Below, piece by piece: positions 21,217 to 31,097 of a stretch of 49,468 nucleotides of DNA. The notes beneath the pieces are model-generated. The model saw only the letters and a program-made list of their open reading frames with translations, did no database searches and was not told the origin of the DNA. Numbering within the stretch: the stretch's first letter is position 1; each line of letters starts with the position of its first letter. The DNA comes from Streptomyces rubellomurinus. Its GTDB lineage: Bacteria; Actinomycetota; Actinomycetes; Streptomycetales; Streptomycetaceae. Location: positions 1 through 49,468 of the forward strand of contig NZ_JZKH01000059.1 of NCBI RefSeq assembly GCF_000961885.1, given 5' to 3'. The position numbers were made by a program, and so were the translations under genes.

Positions 21217-21261
21217 GCGGAAAGCAGTGCGGAAAGCGGAACGGAAAACGGAGCGGAAAAG
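21215..21261. repeat. Degenerate ~12-bp purine-rich repeats after the TPR gene
   Basis: About four imperfect copies built on GCGGAAAR start inside the TPR stop codon and run to the terminator. The tract is A-rich on the plus strand, unlike the surroundings. Confidence 0.6.
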
Positions 21262-21263
21262 GG

Positions 21264-21301
21264 GCGAGCCCCCGCCACCTCGGAAGGTGGCGGGGGCTCG
21301 C
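21264..21301. terminator. Strong bidirectional terminator between the TPR gene and rpsD
   Basis: A perfect 17-bp stem (21264-21280 with 21285-21301) with a CGGA tetraloop. It lies 47 bp after the TPR stop and 34 bp beyond the rpsD stop, in convergent configuration. Confidence 0.88.
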
Positions 21302-21335
21302 TCCCGGTCCCGCGCAGTGCGGAACCGCTCGCGGG

Positions 21336-21950
21336 TCAGCGCGAGTAGTACTCGACGACCAGCTGCTCGTCGCAGATCACCGGGATCTCCTTGCGCTGCG
21401 GCGCACGGTCCAGGCGGAAGGCCAGGGCCTTCAGGTTGACCTCGAGGTACTTCGGGGTCTGGCCCTCACCCGCGTAGCCACCCTCACGGGCGACCTGGAA
21501 CGGGACCTTCTCCTTGCTGCGCTCGCGGACGGTCACCACGAAGCCCGGCTTCATCTGGAACGACGGCTTGTTGACCTTGCCACCGTTGACCTCGATGTGG
21601 CCGTGGACGACCATCTGACGGGCCTGGTAGATGGTGCGGGCAATGCCCGAACGCAGCACCAGGGCGTCGAGGCGGGTCTCCAGCTCGGCGACGAGCGCCT
21701 CACCGGTCTTGCCCTCGGCCTTCTTCGCGCGGTCGAACGCGCGGGCCAGCTGCTTCTCGCTCAGGTCGTACTGGGCGCGAAGACGCTGCTTCTCGGTCAG
21801 ACGGACCTTGTAGTCCGAGTTCTGCTTGCGACCACGGCCGTGCTGGCCGGGCGGGTACGGGCGGGCCTCGAAGTACTTGACGGACTTCGGGGTCAGCGGC
21901 ACGCCGAGCGCACGCGCGATCTTGACCTTGGGGCGCTTCTGGTTCGCCAT
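21336..21950 (-). CDS. rpsD: 30S ribosomal protein S4
   Basis: The 204-residue primary assembly protein has the S4 N-domain (KVKIARALGVPLTPKS, RKQNSDYKVRLTEKQRLRAQY) and the S4 RNA-binding domain (about 93-157, LETRLDALVLRSGIARTIYQARQMV and VVHGHIEVNGG). No zinc-binding cysteine motif is present near the N-terminus. Monocistronic here, with GAGGAAGG before the ATG and an unusually long upstream gap. S4 autoregulates its mRNA in other bacteria, which makes the leader worth attention. Confidence 0.97.
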   Translation of the reverse strand: MANQKRPKVKIARALGVPLTPKSVKYFEARPYPPGQHGRGRKQNSDYKVRLTEKQRLRAQYDLSEKQLARAFDRAKKAEGKTGEALVAELETRLDALVLRSGIARTIYQARQMVVHGHIEVNGGKVNKPSFQMKPGFVVTVRERSKEKVPFQVAREGGYAGEGQTPKYLEVNLKALAFRLDRAPQRKEIPVICDEQLVVEYYSR

Positions 21951-22261
21951 GAACCAAACCTTCCTCAGTTACGAATACGGCTTCACCAGGTGTTGACGGA
22001 GGTCGCATCTCGCGACCCGGAGAAAACCCCGCCGTCTGCGCGACGGGATCAGCCGCTCTCCGGAGCCGGGCACGAAAAGTGCTGGTCACACGGGCGGACC
22101 CGGAAAACCGGGCCGTCCGCGACACCGAAACGGTGCGCGACGCTCCTGGTGCGGACCTCCCGGAGGAGGTCTACGGCCATTGCCCCGCTGGTGCGGCCGG
22201 TCGGTGGGGTCTCCCCCGCCGCCGTCCCGGGACGTGGCACTCCGATCGAGTATACCGGCTG
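21951..22261 (-). promoter_or_regulatory. Long structured leader region of rpsD
   Basis: This 311-bp gap has no supported gene. On the minus strand a good -10 (TATACT) is at 22249-22254, with no good -35, implying a leader of nearly 300 nt. Within it lie a perfect 7-bp stem with tetraloop (22154-22171), a bulged stem (22094-22120) with a TTTT loop on the minus strand, and a terminator-like structure at about 22025-22050 followed by GGGGTTTT on the minus strand. It could hold an S4 autoregulatory element; this is inference. Confidence 0.45.
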
Positions 22262-23635
22262 CTAGTCGGCCTTCTTCTCCGCCCTGCGCTCCCCGCGCAG
22301 CCGCCCGCGCGTCCACTCCACGGTGTCCGCGTACCGCACCTCGCCGCCGCGCCGGTTCGGCCGGTAGTACTCCTTGCCGTGCACCGCGTCCGGCGCGTAC
22401 TGCTGCGTCGCGATGCCCTCGGGCAGGTCGTGCGGGTACTGGTAGCCGTGCCCGTGGCCGAGCTTGCCCGCGCCGCCGTAGTGCGCGTCCCGCAGGTGCG
22501 GCGGCACGGCGCCCGCCAGCCCCTGCCGGACGTCCGCCAGCGCCGCGTCGATCGCCAGGTAGGCCGAGTTGGACTTGGGCGCCAGGGCGAGCGCGATCGC
22601 CGCCTGGGACAGGATGATCCGCGCCTCCGGGAAGCCGATCAGGGCCACCGCCTGGGCCGCCGCCACCGCCGTCTGCAGCGCGCTCGGGTCCGCCAGGCCG
22701 ACGTCCTCGCTGGCCGAGATCATCAGCCGGCGGGCGATGAACCGCGGGTCCTCCCCCGCCTCGATCATCCGGGCCAGGTAGTGCAGCGTCGCGTCGACGT
22801 CGCTGCCGCGGATCGACTTGATCAGCGCGCTGGCCACGTCGTAGTGCTGGTCGCCGTCCTTGTCGTAGCGCACCGCCGCCTGGTTCACGGCCGTCTCGGT
22901 GGTGGCCAGCGTGATGCTCGCCTCACCCTTCTCCAGCGCCGCCCCGGCCGCCGCCTCCAGCGTGGTGAGCGCCCGCCGGGCGTCCCCGCCGGCCAGCCGG
23001 ACCAGGTGGTCCTCGGCCTCCGCGGTCAGCTCCAGCGCGCCCTCCAGGCCGCGCTCGTCGGCCACCGCGCGGCGCAGCAGCGCCCGGATGTCCTCGTCGG
23101 TCAGCGACTCCAGGGTCAGCAGCAGCGAGCGGGAGAGCAGCGGCGAGATCACCGAGAAGTACGGGTTCTCGGTGGTCGCCGCGATCAGCGTGACCCAGCG
23201 GTTCTCGACGGCCGGCAGCAGCGAGTCCTGCTGGGCCTTGGAGAAGCGGTGGATCTCGTCCAGGAACAGCACCGTCTCCCGGCCGGACATGCCGATCGCC
23301 CGCCGGGCGCCGTCGATCACCGCCCGGACCTCCTTGACCCCGGCGGTGATCGCGGACAGCTCGACGAAGCGGCCCTCCACGGCCTGGCTGATCACGTGCG
23401 CGAGCGTGGTCTTGCCGGTGCCGGGCGGCCCCCAGAGGATGACCGAGCTGGTGGCCGCCGGCCCGCGCGAGCTCGCGACCAGCCGGCGCAGCGGCGAGCC
23501 GGGCTTCAGCAGCTGCCGCTGCCCGGCGACCTCGTCCAGGGTGCGCGGGCGCATCCGCACGGCCAGCGGCGCCCGGCCGGGCTCCCGGCTCTGGCGTTCC
23601 TCGGCGGCGGCGGTGAAGAGGTCCGGTTCGTCCAC
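22262..23635 (-). CDS. rarA: Replication-associated recombination protein A (MgsA/RarA)
   Basis: The 457-residue AAA+ ATPase has [15 protein letters not shown], Walker [14 protein letters not shown], Walker [19 protein letters not shown] and sensor [13 protein letters not shown]. The C-terminal tetramerisation part contains [19 protein letters not shown] and [10 protein letters not shown] near the end. The family acts at stalled forks on ssDNA. The GTG start lacks a ribosome binding site, but TAGGCT ends 6 nt upstream, consistent with a leaderless mRNA. It ends in a Lys/Arg-rich tail. Confidence 0.95.
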   Translation of the reverse strand: MDEPDLFTAAAEERQSREPGRAPLAVRMRPRTLDEVAGQRQLLKPGSPLRRLVASSRGPAATSSVILWGPPGTGKTTLAHVISQAVEGRFVELSAITAGVKEVRAVIDGARRAIGMSGRETVLFLDEIHRFSKAQQDSLLPAVENRWVTLIAATTENPYFSVISPLLSRSLLLTLESLTDEDIRALLRRAVADERGLEGALELTAEAEDHLVRLAGGDARRALTTLEAAAGAALEKGEASITLATTETAVNQAAVRYDKDGDQHYDVASALIKSIRGSDVDATLHYLARMIEAGEDPRFIARRLMISASEDVGLADPSALQTAVAAAQAVALIGFPEARIILSQAAIALALAPKSNSAYLAIDAALADVRQGLAGAVPPHLRDAHYGGAGKLGHGHGYQYPHDLPEGIATQQYAPDAVHGKEYYRPNRRGGEVRYADTVEWTRGRLRGERRAEKKAD

Positions 23636-23663
23636 ACCGGAAGCCTATGCGAGGCCCCCGACA

Positions 23664-24284
23664 CTACGGCGCGGGATGCTCGGGGCGGTCCAGCAGCACC
23701 ACGTCGAACTCCTCCAGCGACCGCAGGGTCGCGCCGCTCTCGGCGATCGCCCGGGCCCGGGTGTCGGCGACCGGCCCGCGCGAGGCCACGAAGGTCTCCT
23801 GGTCCGCGAAGATCCCGCCCACCGAACCGCGCCCGCTGCCGCGGTCGACCAGCATGGCGGCGGTCACGAACCCGGCCATCTTCTCCAGCCCCGGCAGCGC
23901 GCGGTCCCGGAAGGCCTCGACCATCGCGTCGACCCTGGCCGGGTCGACGTCGAACCGCGTCAGCCGGAACCCGGCCCCCGGTCCGGCCGACCCGGGCGGA
24001 GCCGTCGCCACGGCCTCCCAGACATCGGTGGTCACGGTGCCGGCCAGCGGCGCCAGCAGCTCCCGGCGGCGCTCCCCCAGCGCCGCGTCGCTGGCGCGCT
24101 CGGCCTCCGCGGACTCCCACCACGAACCCATCGCGATCTTGCCGAGGGTCCGGTCGGCGAACAGCCCGTAGCCGCGGTAGCCGGGCTGGCCGGTCAGCAG
24201 CGCGAGCGCCTCGGTGCGGAGCCCGTCCAGGGTCTGCTCGATCCGGTCCGGATTCCCGGTGGCGTAGACGGTACGAACGAACAT
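23664..24284 (-). CDS. Two-domain ABM-like (dimeric alpha/beta barrel) protein
   Basis: A 206-residue soluble protein not assignable to a named enzyme. Residues about 3-92 and 106-199 look like two related ABM (antibiotic-biosynthesis-monooxygenase-like) ferredoxin-fold halves. Each starts with a short strand (VRTVYATGNPDRIEQTLDGLR and FRLTRFDVDPARVDAMVEAFR) and includes Gly-rich, Trp or Phe-containing strands. An AGGAGG site lies 7 nt before the ATG. It may bind haem or an aromatic compound, but no catalytic residues can be named. Confidence 0.7.
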   Translation of the reverse strand: MFVRTVYATGNPDRIEQTLDGLRTEALALLTGQPGYRGYGLFADRTLGKIAMGSWWESAEAERASDAALGERRRELLAPLAGTVTTDVWEAVATAPPGSAGPGAGFRLTRFDVDPARVDAMVEAFRDRALPGLEKMAGFVTAAMLVDRGSGRGSVGGIFADQETFVASRGPVADTRARAIAESGATLRSLEEFDVVLLDRPEHPAP

Positions 24285-24357
24285 GAGCGCGCCTCCTGTG
24301 GACGCCCGGGCGCCACGCGGGGCCGTTCGTCGAGAAGCAGCGCCCGGAAGGCCCCGT

Positions 24358-25164
24358 CTACTCCAGTTTGGCAGCGTGGTCCGGAACGTACTTCTGGAGG
24401 TCCCGGGGCGGCCGCTGGTAGCCGCGCGGGGCCGGGCGCGGCGGCAGCTCGATCCTCGGCGGGGTGATCTCGTGGTACGGCACCGAGGAGAGCAGGTGGG
24501 CGATCATGTTGATCCGGGCCCGGCGCTTGTCGTCGCTCTCCACCACGTGCCAGGGCGAGTCCGGGACGTCGGTGTAGACGAACATCTCGTCCTTGGCCCG
24601 GGAGTAGTCCTCCCAGTGGTTGATCGACTCGACGTCCATCGGGGAGAGCTTCCAGCGCTTCATCGGGTCCTCCAGCCGCTCCCGGAAGCGCCGCTGCTGC
24701 TCGGTGTCGCTCACCGAGAACCAGTACTTGCGCAGCAGGATGCCGGCCTCGACGAGCATCCGCTCGAAGGTCGGGCACTGGTGCAGGAACTGCCAGTACT
24801 CCTCGTCGGTGCAGAAGCCCATGACCCGCTCGACGCCCGCCCGGTTGTACCAGCTGCGGTCGAACAGCACGATCTCGCCGGCCGCCGGCAGCTGCTCGAC
24901 GTACCGCTGGAAGTACCACTGGGACTTCTGCCGCTCGGTCGGCGTCGGCAGCGCCGCGACCCGGGCGATCCGGGGGTTCAGGTACTCGGTGACCCGCTTG
25001 ATCGCGCCGCCCTTGCCCGCCGCGTCCCGGCCCTCGAACACCACCACCAGCCGGGCGCCGGTGACCCGCACCCACTCCTGGAGCTTCACCAGCTCGTGCT
25101 GCAGCCGCAGCAGCTCCCGCTCGTACGGCTTCTTCGCCAACCGCTGCCGCTGCTCCTCGGCCAC
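24358..25164 (-). CDS. ppk2: Polyphosphate kinase 2
   Basis: The 268-residue PPK2 uses polyphosphate to phosphorylate nucleotides. It has Walker A FEGRDAAGKGGAIKR, Walker B LFDRSWYNRAGVERVMGF and the lid segment SPMDVESINHWEDYSRAKDEM. Start: GTG (VAEEQRQRL) with GGAGGA 6 nt upstream; the longer frame begins in a non-coding, repeat-bearing gap. Single-domain class I-like architecture; direction and base preference (ADP or GDP) cannot be read with certainty. Confidence 0.94.
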   Translation of the reverse strand: MAEEQRQRLAKKPYERELLRLQHELVKLQEWVRVTGARLVVVFEGRDAAGKGGAIKRVTEYLNPRIARVAALPTPTERQKSQWYFQRYVEQLPAAGEIVLFDRSWYNRAGVERVMGFCTDEEYWQFLHQCPTFERMLVEAGILLRKYWFSVSDTEQQRRFRERLEDPMKRWKLSPMDVESINHWEDYSRAKDEMFVYTDVPDSPWHVVESDDKRRARINMIAHLLSSVPYHEITPPRIELPPRPAPRGYQRPPRDLQKYVPDHAAKLE

Positions 25165-25227
25165 CCCGGGTCCTCCGTCCGCCTGTCCTGATGATCCCTC
25201 ACCGTAGGCGCCGGCGGCCGACTTCGC

Positions 25228-25264
25228 AGGTCGGTGGGAGAGGTCGGTGGGAGAGGTCGGTGGG
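25228..25264. repeat. 13-bp tandem repeat upstream of ppk2
   Basis: AGGTCGGTGGGAG is present in just under three perfect tandem copies in the 178-bp ppk2/GNAT gap. No gene is seen here. Confidence 0.9.
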
Positions 25265-25272
25265 CCGGAGGT

Positions 25273-25297
25273 CCGGAGGCCGGGGCGGGGCCTCCGG
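25273..25297. terminator. Hairpin downstream of the GNAT gene
   Basis: A perfect 9-bp GC stem (25273-25281 with 25289-25297) and 7-nt loop, 46 bp beyond the GNAT stop and upstream of ppk2. Confidence 0.55.
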
Positions 25298-25342
25298 GGG
25301 GGGAGCGGGGCCCGGTCGCGCACGCGCTTCGGCGGGCGGGGA

Positions 25343-25861
25343 CTACACGCCGACGAACGGCTCCGGGTAGCGGCACAGGCCGCGCGGCCCGCCGTCGTAC
25401 GCCGCCAGCGGCAGCGCCTGGAAGTACGCCTCCGGCACCTCGAACGGGCCGCTGACCTCGTGCCGCCCGGCCGGCGTGAAGCCGAACCGCCCGTAGTACT
25501 CCGGGTCGCCGAGGACGACCACCAGCTTCTCCCCCGCCTCCTCGGCCGCCGTCAGCGCGGCCCGGACGACGAGTTCGCCGACACCCCGGCGCTGCCACTC
25601 GGGCGCGACCGCGACCGGCGCGAGCGCCAGCGCGTCACCGGTCGTCGCGGCGTCGCCGACCCGCAGCCGGGTCAGCAGCGCGTGCCCGATCACCAGCCCG
25701 GCACCGTCCACGGCCACGATCGACAGACCGGGCAGCCAGGCGGGATCGCGGCGCAGCGCGTCCACCAGGTCCGCCTCGTCCGGGCCGGGGAACGCGGCCA
25801 TGTGGACCCGTCTGGTCGCCGGGGCATCCCCCGGGTCTTCCACTCTCGTTGTGACCCGCAT
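25343..25861 (-). CDS. GNAT-family N-acetyltransferase
   Basis: A 172-residue protein of the YhbS-like GNAT group. The acetyl-CoA-binding motif A is seen as VAVAPEWQRRGVGELVVRAALTAA, with VVVLGDPEYYGRFGF following, typical of this subgroup. A GGGAGGG site precedes the ATG. It sits after the aspS terminator and is probably a separate transcript. The acceptor substrate is unknown. Confidence 0.9.
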   Translation of the reverse strand: MRVTTRVEDPGDAPATRRVHMAAFPGPDEADLVDALRRDPAWLPGLSIVAVDGAGLVIGHALLTRLRVGDAATTGDALALAPVAVAPEWQRRGVGELVVRAALTAAEEAGEKLVVVLGDPEYYGRFGFTPAGRHEVSGPFEVPEAYFQALPLAAYDGGPRGLCRYPEPFVGV

Positions 25862-25897
25862 GGGTCAACCCTCCCTGTGTCGCACACCGTTGTGGAC

Positions 25898-25931
25898 CGG
25901 CCCCGGACGGTGGGTGGACCGTCCGGGGCCG
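25898..25931. terminator. Terminator downstream of aspS
   Basis: A perfect 14-bp stem (25898-25911 with 25918-25931) with a 6-nt loop, 26 bp after the aspS stop and before the GNAT start. Confidence 0.85.
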
Positions 25932-25956
25932 TTGCAGGTTAGCGGATGACGCGGCG

Positions 25957-27747
25957 TCAGCTCTCCGGCTGCGCCTCGGACTTGGCGTCCTCGCGCACCT
26001 TGGGCTTGGCGTCCACGCCGGCCTCGCGGCGCTGAGCCGGGGTGATCGGGGTCGGGGCGCCGGTCAGCGGGTCGCCGCCGGTGGACGTCTTCGGGAAGGC
26101 GATGACGTCCCGGATGGTGTCGTACCCGCCGAGCAGGGTGACGATGCGGTCCAGGCCGAAGGCGACGCCACCGTGCGGCGGCGGGCCGTAGTTGAAGGCG
26201 TCCAGCAGGAAGCCGAACTGCGAGGCCGCCTCCTCCTCGGAGAGGCCGATCGCGTCGAACGCCCGCTTCTGGACGTCCCGCTGGTGGATACGGATCGAAC
26301 CGCCGCCCAGCTCCGAGCCGTTGAGGACCAGGTCGTAGGCGTTGGACAGGGCCGCGCCCGGGTCGGTGTCGAAGGTGTCCAGCGACTCCGGGGTCGGGGC
26401 GGTGAACGGGTGGTGCACCGCGTGCCAGCCCTGGAACTGGCCCTTGTCGTCCTCGATCGGCTCGAACATCGGGAAGTCGACGACCCAGAGGAAGGCCCAC
26501 TGGGACTCGTCGATCAGCCCGCAGCGCTTGCCGATCTCCAGACGGGCGGCGCCCAGCAGCTCCTGCGAGGCGCGCTCCTTGCCGGCGGCGAAGAAGACGG
26601 CGTCGCCGTTCTTGGCGCCCGCGGCGGCGGCGAGGCCGGCCAGGTGCTCCTCGGAGAGGTTCTTGGCGACCGGGCCGCGCAGCTCGCCGGTCTCGGCGTC
26701 GATGAGCACGTAGGCGAGGCCCTTGGCGCCGCGCGCCTTGGCCCAGTCCTGCCAGGCGTCGAGCTGCTTGCGCGGCTGCGAGGCGCCGCCGGGCATGACC
26801 ACGGCACCGACGTACGGGGCCTGGAAGACGCGGAACTCGGTGCCCTTGAAGTACTCGGTGAGGTCGGTGAGTTCCTGGCCGAAGCGGACGTCCGGCTTGT
26901 CGGAGCCGTAGCGGCCCATGGCGTCCGCGTAGGTCATCCGCGGCAGCGGGTTCGGGATCTCGTAGCCGTGGACCTCGCGCCAGATGGCGCCGACGATCTT
27001 CTCGCCGAGGGCCAGGATGTCCTCCTGGTCGACGAACGAGGCCTCGATGTCCAGCTGGGTGAACTCCGGCTGCCGGTCGGCGCGGAAGTCCTCGTCGCGG
27101 AAGCAGCGGGCGATCTGGTAGTAGCGCTCCATGCCGGCCACCATCAGCAGCTGCTTGAACAGCTGGGGCGACTGCGGCAGGGCGTACCAGTGGCCCGGCT
27201 GCAGGCGGACGGGCACCAGGAAGTCGCGGGCGCCCTCGGGGGTGGAGCGGGTGAGGTACGGCGTCTCGATGTCGAGGAAGTCGTTCTCCTCCATCACCCG
27301 GCGGATGATGTTGTTGACCTTGGAGCGCAGCCGCAGGCCCTTGGCCGGGCCCTCGCGGCGCAGGTCCAGGTAGCGGTAGCGCAGCCGGACCTCCTCGTTG
27401 ACCGTGCCCGGCTCGTACTCGGCGACCGGGAAGGGCAGCGGGGCGGCCTCGGAGAGCACCTCGATCTCGCTGACGACGACCTCGACGGCACCGGTCGGGA
27501 TGTCCGGGTTCTCGTTGCCCTCGGGGCGGACGCGGACGTCGCCGACGACCTTGACGCAGTACTCGGCGCGCAGGCCGTGGACGGAGTCGAGGTCGCGGAC
27601 CACGATCTGCACGGTGCCGGAGGCGTCGCGCAGGTCGATGAAGGCGACGCCGCCGTGGTCGCGGCGGCGGGCGACCCAGCCGGCCAGGGTGACGGTGGTG
27701 TCTGCGTGCTCCGGGCGGAGCGTGCCCGCGTCGTGCGTGCGGATCAC
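25957..27747 (-). CDS. aspS: Aspartate--tRNA ligase
   Basis: The 596-residue bacterial-type class IIb enzyme has an N-terminal OB fold (about 1-110, [22 protein letters not shown]), motif 2 [20 protein letters not shown], a GAD insertion and motif 3 [15 protein letters not shown]. The C-terminal tail (about 560-596) is Lys/Glu/Pro rich and looks disordered. GTG start overlapping the hisS stop (GTGA), with AAGGAG upstream. Whether it also charges tRNA-Asn cannot be judged from this window. Confidence 0.97.
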   Translation of the reverse strand: MIRTHDAGTLRPEHADTTVTLAGWVARRRDHGGVAFIDLRDASGTVQIVVRDLDSVHGLRAEYCVKVVGDVRVRPEGNENPDIPTGAVEVVVSEIEVLSEAAPLPFPVAEYEPGTVNEEVRLRYRYLDLRREGPAKGLRLRSKVNNIIRRVMEENDFLDIETPYLTRSTPEGARDFLVPVRLQPGHWYALPQSPQLFKQLLMVAGMERYYQIARCFRDEDFRADRQPEFTQLDIEASFVDQEDILALGEKIVGAIWREVHGYEIPNPLPRMTYADAMGRYGSDKPDVRFGQELTDLTEYFKGTEFRVFQAPYVGAVVMPGGASQPRKQLDAWQDWAKARGAKGLAYVLIDAETGELRGPVAKNLSEEHLAGLAAAAGAKNGDAVFFAAGKERASQELLGAARLEIGKRCGLIDESQWAFLWVVDFPMFEPIEDDKGQFQGWHAVHHPFTAPTPESLDTFDTDPGAALSNAYDLVLNGSELGGGSIRIHQRDVQKRAFDAIGLSEEEAASQFGFLLDAFNYGPPPHGGVAFGLDRIVTLLGGYDTIRDVIAFPKTSTGGDPLTGAPTPITPAQRREAGVDAKPKVREDAKSEAQPES

Positions 27748-29006
27748 AGCTGCTTCTCCTTCAGGGTGGTGACGAGTGCGTCGAGGGCGACGGGGGTCTG
27801 CTCGCCGGTGTTCATGTCCTTGAGCTGGACGACGCCCTCGGCGAGGTCCCGGTCCCCGGCGATCAGGGCGAAGCGGGCGCCGGACCGGTCGGCGGACTTC
27901 ATGGCGTTCTTGATGCTCTTGACGCCGAAGGCGAGGTCGGTGGCGACGCCGGCCCGGCGCAGCTCGACCACCTTGGCGAACAGGGTGTTCTTGGCCTCCT
28001 CGCCGAGCGCGACGGCGTAGACGGCGGTGGCGGCCGGCAGGTCGAGGGCGACGCCCTCGGCCTCCAGCGCGAGGAACGTGCGGTCGACGCCGAGGGCCCA
28101 GCCGACGGACGGCAGCGCGGGGCCGCCGATCATCTCGGACAGGCCGTCGTAGCGGCCGCCGCCGCCGATCGCGGACTGGGCGCCGAGGCCGTTGTGCACG
28201 AACTCGAAGGTGGTGCGGGTGTAGTAGTCCAGGCCGCGGACCAGCTTCGGGTCGTCGACGAAGGCCACGCCGTTGGCGGTGAGCAGCTCGCGCACCTTCT
28301 CGTCGTAGGCCTTGCAGTCCTCGCACAGGAAGTCGCGCAGCATCGGGGCGCCGACCAGCTGGTCCTGGACGTCCTTGCGCTTGTCGTCGAGGACGCGCAG
28401 CGGGTTGATCTCGGCGCGGCGGCGGGTCTCCTCGTCCAGGTCGAGGCCGGTGAGGAACTCGATCAGGGCGGCGCGGTAGACCGGGCGGCACTGCTTGTCG
28501 CCGAGGCTGTTGAGCAGCAGCGAGTAGTCGCTCAGCCCCAGCGAGCGGAAGGCGTCGTCGGCCAGGATGATCAGCTCGGCGTCCAGCGCCGGGTCCTCGG
28601 CGCCGATCGCCTCGGCGCCGACCTGGGAGAACTGGCGGTAGCGGCCCTTCTGGGCGCGCTCGTAGCGGTAGTACGAGCCGGAGTACCAGAGCTTGACCGG
28701 CAGGTTGCCCTGCTTGTGCAAGTTGGCCTGGAGGGCGGCGCGCAGCACCGAGGCGGTGCCCTCGGGGCGCAGCGCGAGCTCGTCGCCGCCCTTGGTGGTG
28801 AGGTTGTACATCTCCTTGGTGACGATGTCGGTGGACTCGCCGACGCCGCGGGAGAACAGCTTCACGTCCTCGAAGACCGGGGTCTCGATGTAGCCGTAGC
28901 CGGCCCGCCGGGCGGGGGCGGCGATGCGCTCGCGGATCGCCAGGAAGGTCGCGGAGCTGGGGGGCAGCAGGTCGTAGGTGCCCTTGGGGGCGGTGAAGGT
29001 GCTCAA
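27744..29006 (-). CDS. hisS: Histidine--tRNA ligase
   Basis: The 420-residue class II enzyme has [11 protein letters not shown], motif 2 [20 protein letters not shown], the HisA signature [23 protein letters not shown] and a C-terminal anticodon domain ending [10 protein letters not shown]. The start is TTG (STFTAPKG), 12 nt after the upstream MBL gene. No strong ribosome binding site is present, so translation may be coupled to that gene. Forms an operon with aspS. Confidence 0.95.
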   Translation of the reverse strand: MSTFTAPKGTYDLLPPSSATFLAIRERIAAPARRAGYGYIETPVFEDVKLFSRGVGESTDIVTKEMYNLTTKGGDELALRPEGTASVLRAALQANLHKQGNLPVKLWYSGSYYRYERAQKGRYRQFSQVGAEAIGAEDPALDAELIILADDAFRSLGLSDYSLLLNSLGDKQCRPVYRAALIEFLTGLDLDEETRRRAEINPLRVLDDKRKDVQDQLVGAPMLRDFLCEDCKAYDEKVRELLTANGVAFVDDPKLVRGLDYYTRTTFEFVHNGLGAQSAIGGGGRYDGLSEMIGGPALPSVGWALGVDRTFLALEAEGVALDLPAATAVYAVALGEEAKNTLFAKVVELRRAGVATDLAFGVKSIKNAMKSADRSGARFALIAGDRDLAEGVVQLKDMNTGEQTPVALDALVTTLKEKQL

Positions 29007-29018
29007 CTTCTCTATCCG

Positions 29019-29726
29019 TCACATTCCTCGTCGCGGGAAAGCCGGGGCGCCGGCCGCCCCCGCTGCCTGTCGGAGGTAGGGGTTGGCGGCGCGCTCGCGG
29101 CCGATGGTGGTCTGACCGCCGTGGCCGGAGAGGACCACGGTGGAATCGTCGAGGGGCAGGCACACCCGGGCCAGCGAGCGCATGATCGCGTCGCTGTCCC
29201 CGCCCGGGAGGTCGGTACGCCCGATGGAGCCGGCGAACAGCAGGTCGCCCGAGAACAGCACCGGGGGGAGGTCCTCGGCACCGGGCGTCCGGAAGGTCAC
29301 CGACCCCCCGGTATGGCCCGGAGCGTGGTCCACGGTGAGCCGCAGGCCGGCCAGCTCCAGCACGGAGCCGTCGGTCAGTTCGCGCACGTCGTCCGGCTCG
29401 CCGACGGTGAGCTCGCCCATCAGCTGGGTGCCCAGGGAGCGGCCGAGCGCCTTCTCCGGGTCGGACATCATGTACCGGTCCTCGGGGTGGATCCAGGCCG
29501 GGACGCCACGGGCGCCGCAGACCGGGACCACCGAGGCGACGTGGTCGATGTGCCCGTGCGTGAGCAGCACGGCGACGGGCTTGAGCCCGTGCTCGCGGAT
29601 CAGCTCCTCGACCCCGCGGGCCGCCTGGTGGCCCGGATCGACGATGACGCACTCCTCGCCCGCCGCGGGGGCGACCAGGTAGCAGTTGGTGCCCCAGGCT
29701 CCTGCGGGGAATCCGGCGATGAACAC
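29019..29726 (-). CDS. MBL-fold hydrolase (glyoxalase II-like)
   Basis: The 235-residue metallo-beta-lactamase-fold protein has the metal motif HGHIDH, a second ligand in [10 protein letters not shown], a third Asp in [16 protein letters not shown], and SGHGGQT, the full ligand set for a dinuclear site. Such proteins hydrolyse thioesters or related compounds. Glutathione is absent from Streptomyces, so the substrate is unlikely to be S-lactoylglutathione. GTG start with GAGGA 6 nt upstream. It heads the hisS-aspS operon. Confidence 0.9.
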   Translation of the reverse strand: MFIAGFPAGAWGTNCYLVAPAAGEECVIVDPGHQAARGVEELIREHGLKPVAVLLTHGHIDHVASVVPVCGARGVPAWIHPEDRYMMSDPEKALGRSLGTQLMGELTVGEPDDVRELTDGSVLELAGLRLTVDHAPGHTGGSVTFRTPGAEDLPPVLFSGDLLFAGSIGRTDLPGGDSDAIMRSLARVCLPLDDSTVVLSGHGGQTTIGRERAANPYLRQAAGAAGAPAFPRRGM

Positions 29727-29982
29727 GCGCGTCCTCTGGTGATCTGGTCGGCGGCGGCTACGACGTGCAGCTACGCGTACGGGGTGTGGCTACGAAGATG
29801 TAAAGGCAGCCTACCGGCGGTTCGGGCCCGGTTGCGAACCAGATAGCGGTGCCGGGCCGGCGCCGCCTGACAGGTTCACCGCGTTCTTACGGGCCCGGTC
29901 CCTACACTTGGCCGCCGATGGATGCGATGATCCGGTTCGGAATCCATCCACTTCTTCCGCACATCCTCAGGAGACACGGCCG

Positions 29983-30831
29983 GTGGTCAGCAGCGAACAG
30001 CGGCGGCGGCAGCTCGCCCGCGAGAAGTACGAGCGCCAGATGGAGCGCCGCGCCACCGCGGTGGCCGCCCGCAGGCGTCGCAACACGATCCTGGGCGCCT
30101 CGCTCGCCGTCGTGGTGCTGGCCGGCGGTGGCGCGCTGGTGGGCAGCGGCGCGTTCAGCTCGGACAAGGACGACAAGAAGGACGTCTCCGCCGCCTCCAC
30201 CCCGCAGTCCGCGCCGACCCAGCCGACCGAGCCGGCGATGCCGACCCGCAAGCCGGTCGAGGGCTGCACCGACCCGGCGCCGGGCGCCCCCAACGGCAAG
30301 CAGTGGAAGGCCGAGCCGGCCATGTCCGTCGACCAGGCCGCCTCGTACACGATGGCGCTGGACTCCAACTGCGGCAAGGTGACGATCGCGCTGGACGCGG
30401 CCAAGGCGCCGCACACCGTGAACTCCTTCAACTTCCTGGCCGGCGAGCACTTCTTCGACCACACCAAGTGCCACCGCCTGACCACCGACGGCATCTTCGT
30501 GCTGCAGTGCGGCGACCCGACCGCCAGTGCGACCGTCCCGGGCGGCACCGGCGGCCCCGGCTACCAGTTCAAGGACGAGAACCTGTCCGGCGCGACGTAC
30601 CCGGCGGGCACCGTGGCGATGGCCAACTCCGGCCCGGACACCAACGGGAGCCAGTTCTTCCTGGTCTACAAGGACACCAAGCTGCCGCCGAGCTACATCC
30701 CGTTCGGCAAGATCACCGGCGGCCTGGACGTGGTGCAGAAGATCGCCGCCGCGGGCACCCTGGAGGGCGCTCCGGACGGCCACCCGATGGCCGATGTCAC
30801 CTTCAACTCGGTTACCGTGTCGAAGGGTTGA
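29983..30831 (+). CDS. Membrane-anchored cyclophilin-type peptidylprolyl isomerase
   Basis: A 282-residue protein with a basic cytoplasmic start (SSEQRRRQLAREKYERQ), one membrane helix (about 36-56) and an extracellular cyclophilin domain (about 105-280), with KVTIALDAAKAPHTVNSFNFLA and TVAMANSGPDTNGSQFFL. The active-site Arg seen in many cyclophilins is less clear. Start GTG chosen with AGGAG 9 nt upstream; the longer frame is not supported. Divergent from the MBL gene across a 256-bp gap with possible promoters but no gene. Confidence 0.92.
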   Translation: MVSSEQRRRQLAREKYERQMERRATAVAARRRRNTILGASLAVVVLAGGGALVGSGAFSSDKDDKKDVSAASTPQSAPTQPTEPAMPTRKPVEGCTDPAPGAPNGKQWKAEPAMSVDQAASYTMALDSNCGKVTIALDAAKAPHTVNSFNFLAGEHFFDHTKCHRLTTDGIFVLQCGDPTASATVPGGTGGPGYQFKDENLSGATYPAGTVAMANSGPDTNGSQFFLVYKDTKLPPSYIPFGKITGGLDVVQKIAAAGTLEGAPDGHPMADVTFNSVTVSKG

Positions 30832-31097
30832 CCAACTCCGGGGCCGCCGGCGGCGGGTGGCGAGTCCGCCCCCGCCCGGCCCCGGCCCGAAATCGCCCGG
30901 CCCGGATGCGGACAGCACCGGGCCTGGTCGCCTATGTTGGCGTTGTGTAGGGTGCCCGGACCCGCCCAGCCGATCCACCCTCGGCAGCACAGTACGGCGG
31001 ACGGGGACGGCGGACTCTTCGGTCCGCCGCACATCAACTGTGGACGACGGACGCGCGCCGCCCCGGCGCGGGCGCGACGTCATGTGGAGGACGCGCT

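Noticed and set aside
29012..29652. Long minus-strand open frame running from aspS through hisS into the MBL gene
   Set aside because: Only its aspS part is real; the rest reads the wrong frame of hisS and the MBL gene, which have clear domains in another frame.
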